This document shows positions 1-7,692 of a stretch of 64,000 bases of DNA, one piece after another. Each line of letters starts with the position of its first letter. Within the stretch, counting starts at the first letter, position 1. Position numbers and translations under genes: made by a program. The notes below the pieces were generated by a model. The model was given only the letters and a program-made list of their open reading frames with translations, was not told where the DNA came from and made no database searches. This DNA is from Methylohalomonas lacus. Lineage in GTDB: Bacteria; Pseudomonadota; Gammaproteobacteria; Methylohalomonadales; Methylohalomonadaceae. The DNA is taken from assembly GCF_024808875.1 (NCBI RefSeq), contig NZ_JANUCT010000015.1, positions 1 through 64,000 of the forward strand. Direction: 5' to 3'.

Positions 1-1
1 G

Positions 2-61
2 AAGCCCGCACTCAATCGCTTTATCATCGAATACGGTGAACGCGTGACACAATATCTTTGA
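2..61 (+). CDS. C-terminal end of an unidentified protein (partial)
   Basis: The window opens inside an open frame that reads nineteen codons (ending in GERVTQYL) to a TGA. Only the tail is visible, so neither family nor function can be named. The reading is plausible but too short to be certain it is coding. Confidence 0.35.
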   Translation, partial: KPALNRFIIEYGERVTQYL

Positions 62-125
62 ACGGGCACTTACACAGAATTATTTACAGGCTCGGGTGAA
101 AGTGCGCTACGCGCTATTGGTTAAT

Positions 126-185
126 GCGCTCCTACAATGGCAGGTATTGCCAGTCACTAATCACCAATTACCAGTCACCCAACAA
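126..185. repeat. REP end plus degenerate heptamer repeat
   Basis: A GCGCTCCTACAA end, like the outer end of the REP hairpins at 4.2-4.3 kb, is followed at 151-185 by heptamers of the form AGTCACT, AATCACC, AATTACC, AGTCACC. The same combination (CCTACAA, short spacer, heptamers) occurs at 4410-4463. It lies just upstream of, or inside the apparent N-terminus of, the YkvA-like gene, which makes that gene's start doubtful. Confidence 0.6.
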
Positions 186-188
186 CCC

Positions 189-473
189 ATGCCCCACTGG
201 CGTCAACTTGTTACCCGCATCAAAGCCGAGAGCTCTGTCTGGCGCTGTGTAGCCGAGCATCCCGGCACACCACGATCGGCACGCTGGCTGCTGGGGCTGG
301 CGCTGTTTTATCTACTGTCACCGGTCGATCTGATCCCCGACTGGATCCCCCTGCTCGGCCAGCTCGACGACCTCGTCATTGTGCCGTTGCTGATCTGGCT
401 GGCGCGACGCCGGATACCGGCATGGGTCATCGACGACTGCCGCGCCCGGCAACACCAATCAGTCGCTGGCTGA
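189..473 (+). CDS. YkvA/DUF1232 family small membrane protein
   Basis: A 94-residue protein with the DUF1232 core: a hydrophobic helix running into LLSPVDLIPDWIPLLGQLDD, then a second hydrophobic stretch. The family is membrane-associated and has no settled biochemical role. An upstream GTG at 96 is in frame, but the extension would translate the heptamer repeat (LPVTNHQLPVTQQ), so the ATG at 189 is preferred; no good ribosome site supports either. Its last codons overlap the end of the convergent mtfA gene by 15 nt. Confidence 0.7.
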   Translation: MPHWRQLVTRIKAESSVWRCVAEHPGTPRSARWLLGLALFYLLSPVDLIPDWIPLLGQLDDLVIVPLLIWLARRRIPAWVIDDCRARQHQSVAG

Positions 474-1268
474 CGAACGTGCAGCCGACTGCAGCCGTTG
501 CAGCGGCTGCTGGCGATAGAAAAGCGCGAGCTGTTCGTAGACCTGCGGGTACTCAGCCTGCAGCAGCCCCGGCAACGAAAAGAAATACTCGCTGAACACG
601 GCAAAACACTCGGCCGGCGATTCCGTGGCGTAAGCATCGATACTGACGCGGATCCGGCTGTCGACGCGTTCGCCCAGGTCATCGTAGGCGGCCTGGAACA
701 CCCGGCTCCAGATCTCGCTGGGCATGTTGCGGTGTAGTGGCGGGTAGCCGTTGGCATCGCCATTGAGCATATCCAGCTTGTGTGCCAGTTCATGGATGAT
801 GACGTTATTGCCATCACAGTGGCCACTGTTGCGCACTTCCGGCAACGACAGTATGACCGGCCCGTGCTGCCAGGACTCACCGGTCTGCAGCATATCGTGT
901 TCATGGACGACACCGGCATCATCGATCTCGGCATGACCACCGACGAAGTCGTACGGATAGATCACGATCCCGCGCCAGCCGTCATACCATTCCAGCCCCA
1001 AGCCAAGGATCGGCAGACAGGCCTGGGCCGCGATCCAGTACCGGTCGGCATCGGTCAGCACCAGCCCCTGTACCGGTTCGAATGACTTGTCATGCAGGAA
1101 CAGGGTTGTCAGGTACTCGAGCTCACGCTTTTGATCCATCTCCAGGCCAGCGAGCAACGGCAGGCCGGCGAGCGTCTGCTGCCATAGTGCCGCATCCAGT
1201 GGTTTGCGCCGCACAACGCGTCGCCGGCGCCAGCGAGTCAACCAGGCCAGCATGGCTGTTCCCGGCAT
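459..1268 (-). CDS. mtfA: MtfA-type M90 zinc metallopeptidase
   Basis: A 269-residue protein matching the MtfA (Mlc titration factor A, peptidase M90) family. The zinc motif HELAH is followed by KLDMLNGDANG, which is typical of the family, and downstream acidic residues (the AECFAVFSEYFF region) fit the fold. In E. coli MtfA is a cytosolic peptidase that binds the glucose repressor Mlc; whether an Mlc exists here cannot be seen. The length is close to the usual 260-270 residues. The start at 1268 has AAAGGA about 10 nt upstream; an internal ATG at 1253 is possible. Confidence 0.88.
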   Translation of the reverse strand: MPGTAMLAWLTRWRRRRVVRRKPLDAALWQQTLAGLPLLAGLEMDQKRELEYLTTLFLHDKSFEPVQGLVLTDADRYWIAAQACLPILGLGLEWYDGWRGIVIYPYDFVGGHAEIDDAGVVHEHDMLQTGESWQHGPVILSLPEVRNSGHCDGNNVIIHELAHKLDMLNGDANGYPPLHRNMPSEIWSRVFQAAYDDLGERVDSRIRVSIDAYATESPAECFAVFSEYFFSLPGLLQAEYPQVYEQLALFYRQQPLQRLQSAARSSASD

Positions 1269-1354
1269 GGATTAAAAAGTCCTTTCATGGCAATCTGGCT
1301 GTTAGTGATTCGATATCATTTATTGTCCGGTGACGGCCACGGGGGAAAAGCCGC

Positions 1355-2005
1355 ATGACCGACACACCTCGGGGAAAAGGTTCCTATCTGCGGCGTCTGG
1401 CCGAGTATCTCGCCTGCGCGCCCGGCACCATCCGCGCCGCGTTGCAGCACCAGGCTCAGCATGCAAGCGGTAACGGCCAGCACAAACGCATTGGCGAAAT
1501 ACTACAGGAACTGGGCACGGTCTCGCAGAGCGAGCTGGAAGCCGCCATACGTCACCAGCGCACCGACCGGCTGCGAGAGTGTTATGTCTTCAGGAATTTG
1601 AGTGGCCCGGAACTGAATTCGCTCAGCAGCCGTTTTCGTGAAGTCACTGTGCCGGAAGGTTACCAGTTCATCATCCAGGATGAAGAGGACCCCACCCTGT
1701 ACGTGCTCGGCCTGGGACGCGCCGAGGTCTATCGCACGGATATCGACGGTCATTGGATGCACATTGCCTACCTCGAGCCCGGCGATCCGATCGGCGAGAT
1801 GGGCTATTTTCAGGATGGCCGACGCAGCGCCTCGGTCAGGGCCATTGAACGCTGCGAACTGCTGTGTGCCAACTACGGTGATCTGACCCACTATTTCGAG
1901 AATGTACCGCACGTGGCCCATGCCTTCATGCGGCTGGTACAGCAACGCGCCCGGGAAACCGCACGTATCCAGGAAGCGTTCGACCAGCAGCAGCCGGATA
2001 CCTGA
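1355..2005 (+). CDS. Cyclic nucleotide-binding domain protein with GspE-N-like module
   Basis: A 216-residue soluble protein. Residues about 45-70 (IGEILQELGTVSQSELEAAI) resemble the MshEN/GspE N-terminal module, which in other proteins binds c-di-GMP. Residues about 75-200 form a CRP-like beta-roll with GDPIGEMGYFQDGRRSASV, the phosphate-binding cassette position. No helix-turn-helix follows, so it is unlikely to be a CRP-type transcription factor. It is probably a nucleotide sensor acting through protein contacts. The pairing of two potential nucleotide-binding modules is inferred from short motifs. Confidence 0.75.
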   Translation: MTDTPRGKGSYLRRLAEYLACAPGTIRAALQHQAQHASGNGQHKRIGEILQELGTVSQSELEAAIRHQRTDRLRECYVFRNLSGPELNSLSSRFREVTVPEGYQFIIQDEEDPTLYVLGLGRAEVYRTDIDGHWMHIAYLEPGDPIGEMGYFQDGRRSASVRAIERCELLCANYGDLTHYFENVPHVAHAFMRLVQQRARETARIQEAFDQQQPDT

Positions 2006-2011
2006 GCCGAC

Positions 2012-2455
2012 TTAATCCTCCGGCGCCGCCTCGATGGCCTGGATGCGGGTTTTCAATGCCATCGGCCCGGCCACACCGAAAAAAGTCACCTCAATACCGG
2101 CACCGCCGGCGCTGGAGAATTCGACATCACCAATACCGAGCAAACGCTGGAGGATACTCTGGCGCACGTTGATATTGCGTAGATCGCGAATACGTATGGA
2201 GCGCACATCACGGGAGATGATGCCGTAATGACTTTCTATGGCGCCATCGCTGATCTGAAAGCGCCAGACATAGTGCCGGTACAGCAATACCAGTACGGCC
2301 AGCACGGTCATCGCGGCCAGTGTCGCTGTCACCACCCCGGCTGGCATATCGGCCATACCGACGACTCCGCTGGTAACCGTCGCCAGGACCAGCAGCACAA
2401 TCAATAACATTAAACCCAACTGATCCCGCCAGCTGGGCCGAATTTCCAGATCCAT
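2012..2455 (-). CDS. PH-domain (bPH2/DUF304) membrane protein
   Basis: A 147-residue protein with two N-terminal membrane helices (LGLMLLIVLLVLATV and VVTATLAAMTVLAVLVLLY). A bacterial PH-like domain follows (WRFQISDGAIESHYGIISRDVRSIRIRDLRNI, then VEFSSAGG). The arrangement is typical of YdbT/YdbS-like DUF304 proteins, of unknown role in the inner membrane. The ATG at 2455 is preferred over the GTG at 2473 because GGGAGTG lies 7-8 nt before it. It converges on the preceding gene with a 6-nt gap. Confidence 0.75.
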   Translation of the reverse strand: MDLEIRPSWRDQLGLMLLIVLLVLATVTSGVVGMADMPAGVVTATLAAMTVLAVLVLLYRHYVWRFQISDGAIESHYGIISRDVRSIRIRDLRNINVRQSILQRLLGIGDVEFSSAGGAGIEVTFFGVAGPMALKTRIQAIEAAPED

Positions 2456-2796
2456 GTCGGTCACTCCCGGCACATTATTCTAATGCGGTCAGCATAGGCG
2501 CTGCCCCGCCATTGCTCAACTAATAGATTGATTTGAATGATAAACCGGCGCAATGCCGGAATCCCGGATCGGGACCCGATGGCGATGCGGAAAGCCTCAT
2601 TCTCACTCTGTCAAGAGCCTGATAAAAATCTATCGCATTGCACAAGACGAATGTGTTCCGCATCGGTAGAATAGCGCCTCCCCTGACGGCCTGTCGCATA
2701 CAGCCGTGACCGCGGGGCGTGAAGACCCGCCCGTAAAACTGTGCAGTCCGATAGTGACGACAGCTCTTTTTATGATTGTTAACGAAGAGGAAGATC
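2456..2796. promoter_or_regulatory. Intergenic region carrying the gltA promoter side
   Basis: About 340 nt separate the PH-domain gene from gltA and are upstream of both. The region should hold both promoters, but I could not pick a convincing -35/-10 pair. The gltA ribosome site (GAAGAGGAAG) ends at 2792. The open frame on the minus strand across this stretch looks like noise: it overlaps the gltA start and has no recognisable domain. Confidence 0.4.
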
Positions 2797-4080
2797 ATGT
2801 CCCAATCCGCCAAGCTGACCTACGATGACAAGAGCCTGGAACTGCCGGTGGTCGTCGGCACCGAAAACGAAACCGGCATCGATATCAGCTCACTGCGCGC
2901 CCAGACCGGACTTATTACGCTGGACAACGGTTACGGCAATACCGGTTCCTGCCAGAGCAACATTTGCTATATCGACGGCGACAACGGCATTTTGCGCTAT
3001 CGCGGTTATCCGATCGAACAGCTGGCCGAGCAATCGACCTTTGCCGAAACCGCCTACCTGCTGATATTCGGCGAATTGCCCGGTGAATCCCAGCTCCAGG
3101 AATTCCGCAACCAGCTCACCGAACACCAGTTCATTCACGAAGACATGCTGCATGCCTTCGAGGGCTTTCCGGCGGACGCACCGCCGATGGCCATCCTGTC
3201 GGCGATGATCAATGCCCTCGGTTGTTTTCAGCCCGTGTTCATGTCACCGGACGACGACGATCACTTCATGGACCCGGCCGCGCGCCTGATGAGCAAGGTT
3301 CGCACGATCGCGGCAGCCAGCTATCGCAAGTCGATCGGCAAGCCGATGAACTACCCGCGTTCTGACCTGCGCTACACCGCCAACTTCCTGCATCAGCTGT
3401 TATCCCTGCCGCACAAGCCGTATGAACCCGATGATGTTGTCGTCGATGCGCTGGACAAGCTGCTCATCCTGCACGCCGATCATGAACAGAACTGTTCAAC
3501 CTCGACGGTACGTATGGTCGGCTCCGCCCAGGCCAACCTGTACGCCTCGGTCGCCGCCGGCGTCTGCGCCCTGTGGGGACCGCTGCACGGGGGCGCCAAT
3601 GTCGCGGTCATGGAAATGCTGCAACAACTGCATGACAGCGGCATGACGCCGGAAGAATACATGGAGAAGGTAAAGAACAAGGAAGCCGGCATCCGCCTTA
3701 TGGGCTTCGGTCACCGCGTCTACAAGAATTTCGATCCACGCGCGAAGATCATCAAGCAGGCCTGCGACAACGTCCTCGACCGGCTTGGCATCCACGATCC
3801 GTTGCTGGACATTGCCAAACGGCTTGAGGAAGTGGCCCTGGAAGACGACTACTTCATCGAGCGCAAGCTCTACCCGAATGTCGATTTCTACAGCGGCATC
3901 ATCATGCGGGCGATCGGCATCCCGACCAACATGTTTACCGTGATCTTCGCCATCGGTCGGTTACCGGGCTGGATATCACACTGGCGCGAAGTCCACATGG
4001 CACCAGCCAAGATCGACCGGCCCCGTCAGATCTACACCGGCGCCCCGAAACGCGACTACGTGCCAATGGACAAGCGGTGA
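2797..4080 (+). CDS. gltA: Citrate synthase (type II)
   Basis: A 427-residue citrate synthase that condenses acetyl-CoA and oxaloacetate in the TCA cycle. The citrate-synthase signature GFGHRVYKNFDPRA and the catalytic histidine regions (LHADHEQN; LHGGAN) are present. An N-terminal beta-domain (LDNGYGNTGSCQSN) and the length mark the hexameric, NADH-sensitive type of Gram-negatives. The ATG at 2797 is chosen because GAAGAGGAAG precedes it; an in-frame TTG at 2776 lies upstream of that site. Directly after the stop comes a tandem heptamer array. Confidence 0.97.
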   Translation: MSQSAKLTYDDKSLELPVVVGTENETGIDISSLRAQTGLITLDNGYGNTGSCQSNICYIDGDNGILRYRGYPIEQLAEQSTFAETAYLLIFGELPGESQLQEFRNQLTEHQFIHEDMLHAFEGFPADAPPMAILSAMINALGCFQPVFMSPDDDDHFMDPAARLMSKVRTIAAASYRKSIGKPMNYPRSDLRYTANFLHQLLSLPHKPYEPDDVVVDALDKLLILHADHEQNCSTSTVRMVGSAQANLYASVAAGVCALWGPLHGGANVAVMEMLQQLHDSGMTPEEYMEKVKNKEAGIRLMGFGHRVYKNFDPRAKIIKQACDNVLDRLGIHDPLLDIAKRLEEVALEDDYFIERKLYPNVDFYSGIIMRAIGIPTNMFTVIFAIGRLPGWISHWREVHMAPAKIDRPRQIYTGAPKRDYVPMDKR

Positions 4081-4083
4081 GTT

Positions 4084-4139
4084 GGTGATTGGTGATTGGT
4101 GATTGGTGATTGGTGATTGGTGATTGGTGATTGGTGATT
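4084..4139. repeat. Tandem array of eight GGTGATT heptamers
   Basis: Eight perfect head-to-tail copies of GGTGATT begin three bases after the gltA stop codon. The complement (AATCACC) is the core of the degenerate heptamers near 151-185 and 4435-4463, so this is the homogenised member of a dispersed family. Copy number in such arrays is prone to slippage. Confidence 0.95.
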
Positions 4140-4210
4140 TAAAGAAGCGTGAGCGACGCTGTTTCGGTGTCAAGGCAGAATTAAAATTCAATAACCCCTC
4201 ACCGGCATGT

Positions 4211-4334
4211 TCGCGGCGGGGGCGCTGCTCCTGCCTATCGTTCACGCCCGTAGGAGGCCCGCCCCCGGGCCGAACAGGCGCTCGCTTACCGCATGGTATT
4301 CGAATCTTTTTCGCGGCGGGGGCGCCGCTCCTAC
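4211..4334. repeat. Cluster of three REP-type hairpins
   Basis: Three copies fit the GTAGGAGC..GCCGCGA class of repetitive extragenic palindromes. They lie at 4311-4334 and 4211-4234, both read on the minus strand as GTAGGAGCGGCGCCCC and GCAGGAGCAGCGCCCC (then CGCCGCGA), and at 4250-4273 on the plus strand with a GGCCCG/CGGGCC stem. Alternating orientation gives a BIME-like mosaic. Such REPs are moved by REP-associated tyrosine transposases in other gammaproteobacteria; none is in this window. Confidence 0.75.
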
Positions 4335-4409
4335 GCTTATCCGACCATCTCTGAGGAAGCCAACTTCAGCCGGTGAAACATGCGCCGATGGGTTCGTGGA
4401 TTTCAACCC

Positions 4410-4463
4410 GTTCCTACAAGTGCCGGCTCTTGCCGATCACCAATTACCGGTCACTAATCAACC
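4410..4463. repeat. CCTACAA end followed by degenerate heptamers
   Basis: GTTCCTACAAG is followed at 4435-4463 by GATCACC, AATTACC, GGTCACT, AATCAAC. The order and spacing mirror 126-185, so the REP outer end and the heptamers look like parts of one composite element. It ends 11 nt before the mtnC stop. Confidence 0.6.
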
Positions 4464-4473
4464 AGGACACCGC

Positions 4474-5145
4474 TCACCCAACCTGGATCGCGTCAAAGGT
4501 ACTGGCGACAGGATGCTCCCCTGTCGCCTGCCCTTCGCGCACCAGCTGCGTGGTTTGCAGGCCGGCGGCACGTGCGGCGTTCAGTTCCTCGATGACGTCG
4601 GAGAGGAACAGGATGTCCGCCGGCGCCTGGTGCATAGTTTCGGCAATGCGCGTGTAGGCGCCAGCCTCACGCTTGGCGCCGGTGGTCGTGTCGAAGTAGT
4701 GACTGAACAACGGCGTCAGGTCACCGTAGTCGCTGTAACCGAACAGCAGTTTTTGCGCGGCAACCGAGCCAGAAGAGAAAATTGCCAGCTGCAGGCCCGT
4801 GGCGTGCCACTGCTGAAGCCTGCGAGCGGCATCCTCGTAAATGTGACCGGTAAAGTCGCCGCTTTCATAGCCACGGCGCCACAGCAGACCCTGCAGTGAC
4901 TTGAGAACTGTGTCCTTGCGGTCCTCCTCCACCCAGTAAATCAGCAAGTCAATAATCTGGCCTTCATTGAGGTAGCGCTGCTGTTGTTCGCGCAGGTCAT
5001 CCAGCAATGCCTTGACTTCCGCTTCATGCTGGTGCTCACGGATGAACGCCGGCAGGTGTTTCCGCGCGTAGGGAAACAGAACGTCATGGACGAAGGACAG
5101 CGACGTGGTCGTGCCCTCGATATCGGTCAGAATGGCCTGGCTCAA
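4474..5145 (-). CDS. mtnC: Acireductone synthase (enolase-phosphatase E1)
   Basis: A 223-residue HAD-superfamily enzyme of the methionine salvage pathway. It enolises and dephosphorylates 2,3-diketo-5-methylthiopentyl-1-phosphate to the acireductone. HAD motif I is seen as ILTDIEGTTTSLSFVHDVLF, and the motif III/IV region as ILFLSDVIEELNAARAAG. It is the third gene of the mtnB-mtnD-mtnC run, 45 nt after mtnD. The start has no rival nearby. Confidence 0.93.
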   Translation of the reverse strand: MSQAILTDIEGTTTSLSFVHDVLFPYARKHLPAFIREHQHEAEVKALLDDLREQQQRYLNEGQIIDLLIYWVEEDRKDTVLKSLQGLLWRRGYESGDFTGHIYEDAARRLQQWHATGLQLAIFSSGSVAAQKLLFGYSDYGDLTPLFSHYFDTTTGAKREAGAYTRIAETMHQAPADILFLSDVIEELNAARAAGLQTTQLVREGQATGEHPVASTFDAIQVG

Positions 5146-5190
5146 TGCAGAAACACCCGGTAGTGAAAAGACTGGTTATATTTGTCGCCG

Positions 5191-5751
5191 TCAGCCTGTT
5201 GCGCTGACATAGCTGTCAAAATCGGGAAAGTGCTCGGCGATATCACTGCCGGTGAAATGACCGACCCAGCCTTCTGCCGTGGTGAAGAAGCGGATGCACT
5301 TGAAGTCCGGCTGTGTCCCCATGTCGAACCAGTGCGTGGTATTGGCCGGCACACTGATCAGATCCCCCCTGGTGCAAAGCACAGTATAGACCTTGTTCTC
5401 TATATGCAGGTAGAACAGGCCCTGACCGTCGACGAAGAAACGCACTTCGAAGTCATCATGGGTATGTTCGCTGAGGAATTTCTGCCGCATCTCGGCCTTT
5501 TTCGGATTGTCCGGCCGCAGGCTGATCACATCCACGGACTGGAAGCCATACTGCCGGTTCAGGCGTTCGATATCATCACTGTATGCGGCAAGGACTTCTT
5601 CCTGGTCGGCATCCGCCGATAATGGCTGATTCGCCTGCCAGCGTTCCAGTTGTATGCCGACATCACGCAAACGGGCGCTGATCGCGTCGAAGTCGGTCAG
5701 TGTTTCAGCCTCGTCTGGCCGGTTATCGGTGTAGATGGAAAGTGTCGTCAT
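5191..5751 (-). CDS. mtnD: Acireductone dioxygenase (ARD)
   Basis: A 186-residue cupin enzyme that cleaves the acireductone with O2. The Fe form gives the methionine precursor KMTB; the Ni form gives an off-pathway product with CO. Metal ligands sit in HTHDDFEVRFFVDG (His, His, Glu) and NTTHWFDMG (second His cluster). The ATG at 5751 overlaps the mtnB stop by four bases (ATGA), supporting this start and translational coupling. Length matches the family (about 180). Confidence 0.94.
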   Translation of the reverse strand: MTTLSIYTDNRPDEAETLTDFDAISARLRDVGIQLERWQANQPLSADADQEEVLAAYSDDIERLNRQYGFQSVDVISLRPDNPKKAEMRQKFLSEHTHDDFEVRFFVDGQGLFYLHIENKVYTVLCTRGDLISVPANTTHWFDMGTQPDFKCIRFFTTAEGWVGHFTGSDIAEHFPDFDSYVSATG

Positions 5752-6362
5752 TGCACACTCACTCCCTGCAGCATCAACTCGCATTTGAATAGAAACTCGA
5801 AAGCCTCGACGTGGCGCATGGCGTCGGCGACGCTCCCCCCCCAAGTATAGAAACCGTGACCCCGAATCAGATAACCGTGAATCGGCCCGGCCGAGTCCAT
5901 CCAGGCATCAACCTCGGCGGCGAGCCGGTCGATATCCTGATCATTGTTGAACACCGGCACCGTCAGGTGCGACTCATGGGTGGTGAATCCGGGAAAGGCC
6001 TTGAGCAGTTCGTAGTCGCTGAGTTCCAGCGGGCCATCGAGCAGTCTGGATAACAGCGTCGCATGCACGGAATGCGGATGCAACACCGCACCGGCGTCGC
6101 CAAATCTTTGATATATCTGGATATGCAGGGCCGTTTCCGCCGACGCACGACGGCCATCCAGCGACTGGCCAAGGCCGTCCACGAGCATGATATCGTCGGC
6201 GCTCAGATGCCCCTTGTGACGGCCGGAAACGGTGATGGCGATACGTTCGGCATCCAGGCGGGCGGAAAAATTGCCACTGGTTGCCGGCACCATGCCAAGC
6301 TGGTATAGCTGACGGCCGGCATCAGCCAGCGCCCGGGCGGCCTGTTCGAAATCCTGTGTCAT
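5748..6362 (-). CDS. mtnB: Methylthioribulose-1-phosphate dehydratase
   Basis: A 204-residue class II aldolase-family enzyme that dehydrates methylthioribulose-1-phosphate in methionine salvage. Zinc-binding histidines are visible in AVLHPHSVHAT and LIRGHGFYTWG; TSGNFSAR is the phosphate-binding loop typical of the fold. The ATG at 6362 is chosen over one at 6410, which would run through the csp terminator. It is the first gene of an mtnBDC operon; mtnA and mtnP/mtnK are not in the window. Confidence 0.93.
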   Translation of the reverse strand: MTQDFEQAARALADAGRQLYQLGMVPATSGNFSARLDAERIAITVSGRHKGHLSADDIMLVDGLGQSLDGRRASAETALHIQIYQRFGDAGAVLHPHSVHATLLSRLLDGPLELSDYELLKAFPGFTTHESHLTVPVFNNDQDIDRLAAEVDAWMDSAGPIHGYLIRGHGFYTWGGSVADAMRHVEAFEFLFKCELMLQGVSVQ

Positions 6363-6411
6363 GAGGCGGGCAGTATACAAACTCGTCGGCACGACGGCAG
6401 CCCCGGACAAT

Positions 6412-6436
6412 AAAAAACCCCGCCGAAGCGGGGTTT
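6412..6436 (-). terminator. Intrinsic terminator after csp
   Basis: The stem ACCCCGC/GCGGGGT with a CGAA tetraloop at 6417-6434 is followed, on the minus strand, by TTTTTTAT. It lies 24 nt beyond the cold-shock gene and isolates it from mtnB downstream. Confidence 0.9.
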
Positions 6437-6459
6437 ATCAGGCTCTGGAAAGCAGTGCT

Positions 6460-6663
6460 TCAGGCGGCCTGGACGTTGGCGGCAGCCAGGCCCTTGGGTG
6501 TCTTCTGGACCTCGAAAGACACTTTCTGACCCTCGGTCAGGGAACGGAACCCACTGCCGGCAATGGCCGAGTAATGAACAAACACATCTTTGCTACCATC
6601 ATCAGGCTGGATGAAGCCGAATCCCTTGCTTTCGTTGAACCACTTTACGGTACCGGTATTCAC
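6460..6663 (-). CDS. CspA-family cold-shock protein
   Basis: A 67-residue single cold-shock domain, an RNA and single-stranded DNA chaperone. RNP1 (KGFGFIQ) and RNP2 (VFVHYSAI) are intact, and [14 protein letters not shown] is diagnostic. It is monocistronic, closed by its own terminator and preceded by a long untranslated stretch, as usual for csp genes whose mRNA is controlled by temperature. Which Csp paralogue it is cannot be told. Confidence 0.96.
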   Translation of the reverse strand: MNTGTVKWFNESKGFGFIQPDDGSKDVFVHYSAIAGSGFRSLTEGQKVSFEVQKTPKGLAAANVQAA

Positions 6664-6953
6664 ACTAATTCACCTCAATAAAAATAAAAGATAATGCGCA
6701 GAGGTGTCCTGAGAGAGAAATTACGAAAAGCGTGCTGAACGATCAGGTGGGCTGTTCCGAAATCACTGTAGTTGGTCCACTGCGTAATTTTCAGCATAGG
6801 ACATCCATCGGCTGAATGCCACTATCAAAAGGCCGTTATTTGAACGCGTTCCGCCGCTACGGTGCGGCCCACAGGACGCGGCCGCCATGCAGTATCTGAT
6901 GGAATTTGAATTCAGTAAGATAACGCATACTGTTAACCCCCGGTGACCAATTC
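6664..6953. promoter_or_regulatory. Divergent intergenic region of csp and mtgA
   Basis: These 290 nt separate two divergent genes. The part next to csp is AT-richer (TAAAATAAAAGATAA) and probably holds the long csp leader. I see no exact match to the E. coli cold box and no confident promoter for mtgA. Confidence 0.4.
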
Positions 6954-7688
6954 ATGACCAAGGCCACTCGCAAACGCCACCCCTGGCGCCGCCGGTTGCT
7001 CACCGGCTGCGGCCTGCTGGCGCTGGTATTCCTGCTGGTCACGCTGCTGCCGGTGCTGTTGCTGCGTTGGCTGCCCCCACCGACCAGCGCGTTCATGCTC
7101 GGCCATTGGTTCGAGCAGCAGGGTCAGACACAAGCCTGGACCGGCCACCCGCGCTATCAGTGGGTAGACTGGCACGACATTGCACCGGCCATGCGCATCG
7201 CCGTGGTCGCCGCCGAGGATCAGAAATTTCCCCGCCACAATGGCTTCGATGTCGCCTCGATCCGGGACGCCATACGCGACCACCTGCGCGGCGGCAGCCT
7301 GCGTGGCGCCAGTACCATATCCCAGCAGGTGGCCAAGAACCTGTTCCTGTGCTCGCAGCAGAGCTGGCTGCGCAAGGGCCTGGAGGCCTGGTTCACCCTG
7401 CTGATCGAACTGAGCTGGCCCAAGCAGCGTATCCTCGAGGTCTATCTGAACATCGCCGAGTTCGGTCCCGGGATCTACGGCGTGGAGGCGGCGGCGCGCG
7501 AATACCATGCCACCTCTGCTGCCGCTCTGACGCCGCCCCAGGCCGCCCTACTCGCCACTGTACTGCCCAATCCGAAATACTTCGACGCCGCCGCGCCGAC
7601 GGACTACATGCTGGAGCGGCGCGACTGGATACTGCGCCACATGCGCCAGCTCGGCGGGCCCGCCTACGTCAGCGACATGTCGGAGTAG
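6954..7688 (+). CDS. mtgA: Monofunctional peptidoglycan glycosyltransferase
   Basis: A 244-residue inner-membrane enzyme of family GT51 that polymerises lipid II glycan strands. One N-terminal transmembrane helix (about residues 16-38) is followed by the GT51 core: AAEDQKF (catalytic Glu), RGASTISQQVAKNLFL, and ILEVYLNIAEFGPGIYGVEAAAR. There is no transpeptidase domain, as expected for MtgA (about 240 residues). The next gene starts 4 nt after the stop, so the two are probably cotranscribed. Confidence 0.95.
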   Translation: MTKATRKRHPWRRRLLTGCGLLALVFLLVTLLPVLLLRWLPPPTSAFMLGHWFEQQGQTQAWTGHPRYQWVDWHDIAPAMRIAVVAAEDQKFPRHNGFDVASIRDAIRDHLRGGSLRGASTISQQVAKNLFLCSQQSWLRKGLEAWFTLLIELSWPKQRILEVYLNIAEFGPGIYGVEAAAREYHATSAAALTPPQAALLATVLPNPKYFDAAAPTDYMLERRDWILRHMRQLGGPAYVSDMSE

Positions 7689-7692
7689 CCTG

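Noticed and set aside
2520-2813. 97-codon minus-strand frame upstream of gltA
   Set aside because: No domain or ribosome site, and it overlaps the gltA start and ribosome site.
4084-4139. CRISPR or origin iterons in the GGTGATT array
   Set aside because: Units are 7 bp with no spacers and no replication gene nearby; it is a simple tandem repeat.
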